From Candidatus Izemoplasma sp. (GTDB lineage Bacteria > Bacillota_I > Bacilli_A > Izemoplasmatales > Izemoplasmataceae): a stretch of DNA of 6,659 nucleotides. The translations under genes and the position numbers were made by a program. The stretch spans positions 1-6,659 of the forward strand of contig JAIPGE010000078.1 of the NCBI GenBank assembly GCA_021736285.1, read 5' to 3'. The notes below the pieces were generated by a model. That model had not been told where the DNA came from and made no database searches. It worked only from the letters and a program-made list of their open reading frames with translations. Below are positions 4,631 to 6,659 of this stretch, piece after piece; position 1 is the stretch's first letter; every line of letters begins with the position of its first letter.

Positions 4631-6659
4631 ATGAAAAATTATGATATTGAGAAAATCCGGGCTATTGCCGTTGTGGGGCCGCAAAGTTCGGGAAAAACTT
4701 CCTTTATGGAAGCTGTGCTCCATGTTACAGATGTAAAAGGTGTAAAAGGAACAGTTGAAGATGAAAACACAACATCTGATTTTCTGAAAGAAGAAAAAAA
4801 TCATACGTCATCATATTCAACTTCTGTGATTCCTGTCGAGCATGACGGATACAAGTTTAACTTTTTAGACACACCTGGTGCTCGGGGTATGGTTAATGAA
4901 GTAAACCAAGCTTTGAGTGTTGTTAAAGGTGCAGTTATGGTAATCGATGGACAACGTGGCGTTGACTTACAAACTGAACAGATTATCCAAAACTTAAATG
5001 AACGAAACGTACCGACGTTTATTTTTATCAATAAAATGGATAAAGAAAATGTTAAATACGAGAAAGTCTTAGAAAGTTTACAAAAAATCTTAGGGAATAA
5101 AGCAGTACCGTTTTTATATCCGGTAATTGATGGTGAAGATTTCAATGGGTATATCAATTTAGTGGATATGAAGAAACGTGTATTAGAAAATGGAAAAGTT
5201 GTCGATAAAGAGATTGATGAGAAATACCTTTCTTTGGTTGAAGAACCACGTGAAAACATTGTTGAAAGTGTCGCAATGAGCAGTGAAGCACTTTTAGAAA
5301 AACACTTTGAAGGTATTGAGTTATCGGATGATGAAATTTGTGGTGGATTACGTGACGGTATTTTAAATGGTGATTTAAAACCTGTCGTTGTCGGATCTGT
5401 TTTAAAAGACATAGGTGTTCGTGATTTATTAGAAATGTTTGCTAAGTTTATGCCAGCACCAAATGATTTAAAACCTAAAGCAGGTATGCATCCAGAAACC
5501 GCTGAAAAAATCCGCCGTAAGACAGTGAACGATGCACCATTTAGTGCGTATGTGTTTAAAACAAGTATCGACCCTTATATCGGAACCCTAAATTATATTA
5601 AGGTTTATAGTGGTACAGTAAAATCGGGAGATAAAATTTATAATCCTATCACCAAAGAAGAAATTAAAGTCAATCAAATTAGTTTCTTACGTGGTAAAGA
5701 ACAACTAGATACAGACTCATTAACTGCTGGTGACATTGGTGTCTTGGTTAAATTAGATGGTATTTTGACAGGGCACACCTTATGTGATCCGAAAAAACCA
5801 ATTATGTATCATGGACCTGAAATACCAACACCAACAATTTATGTTGCAATACATCCTAAACAAAAACGCGATGAAGATAAAATCTCAACTGCGTTACATA
5901 AATTAGTCATTGAAGATCCATCATTTGAATACAAGCGAAACCGAGAGACATCTCAATTATTAATCGGTGGACAAGGTATGGCTCATATTAACTATACACT
6001 TGAAAAATTAGCAAATGCATTTGGTGTTGAAGTTGACATTCTTGAACAAAAAATTGTTTATCGGGAAACAATCAGGAAAACAGCAGAGGGCCATGGTCGT
6101 CATAAGAAACAATCTGGTGGTAGTGGCCAATTTGGTGTTGTTGATATCCGCTTTGAACCAATGAACCCAAATGAAAACGAGTTTGAGTTCACTGAAGAAA
6201 TTCATGGTGGAAGTGTTCCTAAAGGCTATTTTCCAGCTGTTGAAAAAGGACTCATTGACACATTTGATAAAGGACCACTTGCTGGCTTTCCAGTCATTGG
6301 TGTCCGTGCGGTACTTTACGATGGAAAATATCATGCCGTAGATTCAAATGAAATCTCATTTAAAATAGCTGCGTCACTCGCATTTAAAGATGTGATTAAA
6401 TCTGCCATTCCAACACTACTAGAACCGATTATGCGACTTGAAATCGTTGCCCATGATGATTACGTTGGTGATGTGATGGGTGACATTAACAAACGACGTG
6501 GAAAAGTTTTAGGCATGGAACCCCTCACAGGTAGAAAACAACAAATTACCGCTGAGGTACCAGAAGCTGAAATTGTGAGTTATGCGATTGATTTAAATCA
6601 AATGACACAAGGTACTGGTGTCTTTAAACGCGACTTTGTCCGTTACGATGAAGCCCCTC
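4631..6659 (+). CDS. Elongation factor G-like protein (EF-G2 type), 3'-truncated by window edge
   Basis: 676 codons of a five-domain translational GTPase paralogue run to the window edge. It ends at FVRYDEAP, so roughly 10-20 residues are missing. G-domain motifs are the P-loop GPQSSGKT (16-23, where EF-G has AHIDAGKT), switch I HTSS (59-62, where EF-G has RGIT), DTPGA (80-84, where EF-G has DTPGH), intact NKMD (134-137) and GSVLK (255-259). The GTVEDENTTSDF stretch (40-51) is typical of the EF-G2 subfamily. Domain II starts near 303 and domain III near 402. Domain IV starts near 476 with GHGRHKKQSGGSGQFG (487-502), and its tip DGKYHAVDSNE (564-574) keeps the His (H568) that aids translocation in EF-G. 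Domain V ends the frame. It is most likely an accessory, condition-specific EF-G; the main fusA would lie elsewhere. Tetracycline-protection (TetM) and LepA proteins are less likely because TetM keeps DTPGH and LepA lacks domain IV. Confidence 0.93.
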   Translation, partial: MKNYDIEKIRAIAVVGPQSSGKTSFMEAVLHVTDVKGVKGTVEDENTTSDFLKEEKNHTSSYSTSVIPVEHDGYKFNFLDTPGARGMVNEVNQALSVVKGAVMVIDGQRGVDLQTEQIIQNLNERNVPTFIFINKMDKENVKYEKVLESLQKILGNKAVPFLYPVIDGEDFNGYINLVDMKKRVLENGKVVDKEIDEKYLSLVEEPRENIVESVAMSSEALLEKHFEGIELSDDEICGGLRDGILNGDLKPVVVGSVLKDIGVRDLLEMFAKFMPAPNDLKPKAGMHPETAEKIRRKTVNDAPFSAYVFKTSIDPYIGTLNYIKVYSGTVKSGDKIYNPITKEEIKVNQISFLRGKEQLDTDSLTAGDIGVLVKLDGILTGHTLCDPKKPIMYHGPEIPTPTIYVAIHPKQKRDEDKISTALHKLVIEDPSFEYKRNRETSQLLIGGQGMAHINYTLEKLANAFGVEVDILEQKIVYRETIRKTAEGHGRHKKQSGGSGQFGVVDIRFEPMNPNENEFEFTEEIHGGSVPKGYFPAVEKGLIDTFDKGPLAGFPVIGVRAVLYDGKYHAVDSNEISFKIAASLAFKDVIKSAIPTLLEPIMRLEIVAHDDYVGDVMGDINKRRGKVLGMEPLTGRKQQITAEVPEAEIVSYAIDLNQMTQGTGVFKRDFVRYDEAP

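Noticed and set aside
4556..5412. Open frames on the - strand opposite the EF-G-like gene
   Set aside because: Low-complexity Ser/Phe-rich products, antisense to conserved GTPase motifs, with no ribosome site worth noting.
4631..6659. Tetracycline ribosomal protection protein or LepA
   Set aside because: TetM-type proteins keep canonical DTPGH and RGIT motifs, LepA lacks domain IV, and the GTVED and KKQSGGSGQFG pattern is that of EF-G2.
1..6659. Mobile element, prophage, CRISPR array, tRNA/rRNA or defence cassette
   Set aside because: No transposase, integrase, terminal repeats, spaced direct repeats or cloverleaf-like sequence was seen. The SRAP gene alone is not evidence of a defence island.

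Overview
The window is AT-rich and uses the standard genetic code: Trp is TGG and no in-frame TGA is read through. Shine-Dalgarno sites are strong (AGGAGG, GGAGG), promoters are of the extended -10 type (TGnTATAAT), and terminators are simple hairpins with U-tracts. This fits a low-GC Bacillota or Bacillota-related wall-less lineage that keeps the standard code, such as Acholeplasmatales, Izemoplasmatales or Haloplasmatales. The exact lineage is a guess.

Left block (1-2250, + strand): the 3' part of one dipeptide/oligopeptide ABC permease, a complete tandem paralogue of it, and a SRAP/YedK-type abasic-site protein. The SRAP Shine-Dalgarno overlaps the stop codon of the second permease. Both permeases are of the B type (DppB/OppB). 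No C-type partner, ATPase or binding protein lies in the window. The block ends in a symmetrical hairpin that also serves the opposing glnA.

Middle block (2248-4343, - strand): a single-gene glnA with GSI-beta-like features, including the Tyr of the adenylylation site. Upstream of it is a MnmM/YtqB-family methyltransferase, most likely a tRNA wobble-uridine modification enzyme. Each has its own extended -10 promoter, and a terminator separates them.

Right block (4344-6659, + strand): a 287-bp divergent intergenic region with an A-tract, a promoter and three sequences resembling LacI/CcpA-family operators. It is followed by an EF-G paralogue (EF-G2 / 'elongation factor G-like') cut by the window edge near its C-terminus. 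Its GTPase switch motifs are degenerate: the DTPGH histidine is Ala, switch-I RGIT is HTSS, and the P-loop is GPQSSGKT. The domain IV tip and its translocation histidine are kept.

The genes do not form one pathway; they cover peptide uptake, DNA lesion protection, nitrogen assimilation and translation. The most interesting item is the EF-G paralogue with altered switch residues behind catabolite-type operator-like sites. Next is the tandem pair of B-type permeases. I saw no mobile element, CRISPR array, tRNA or rRNA.
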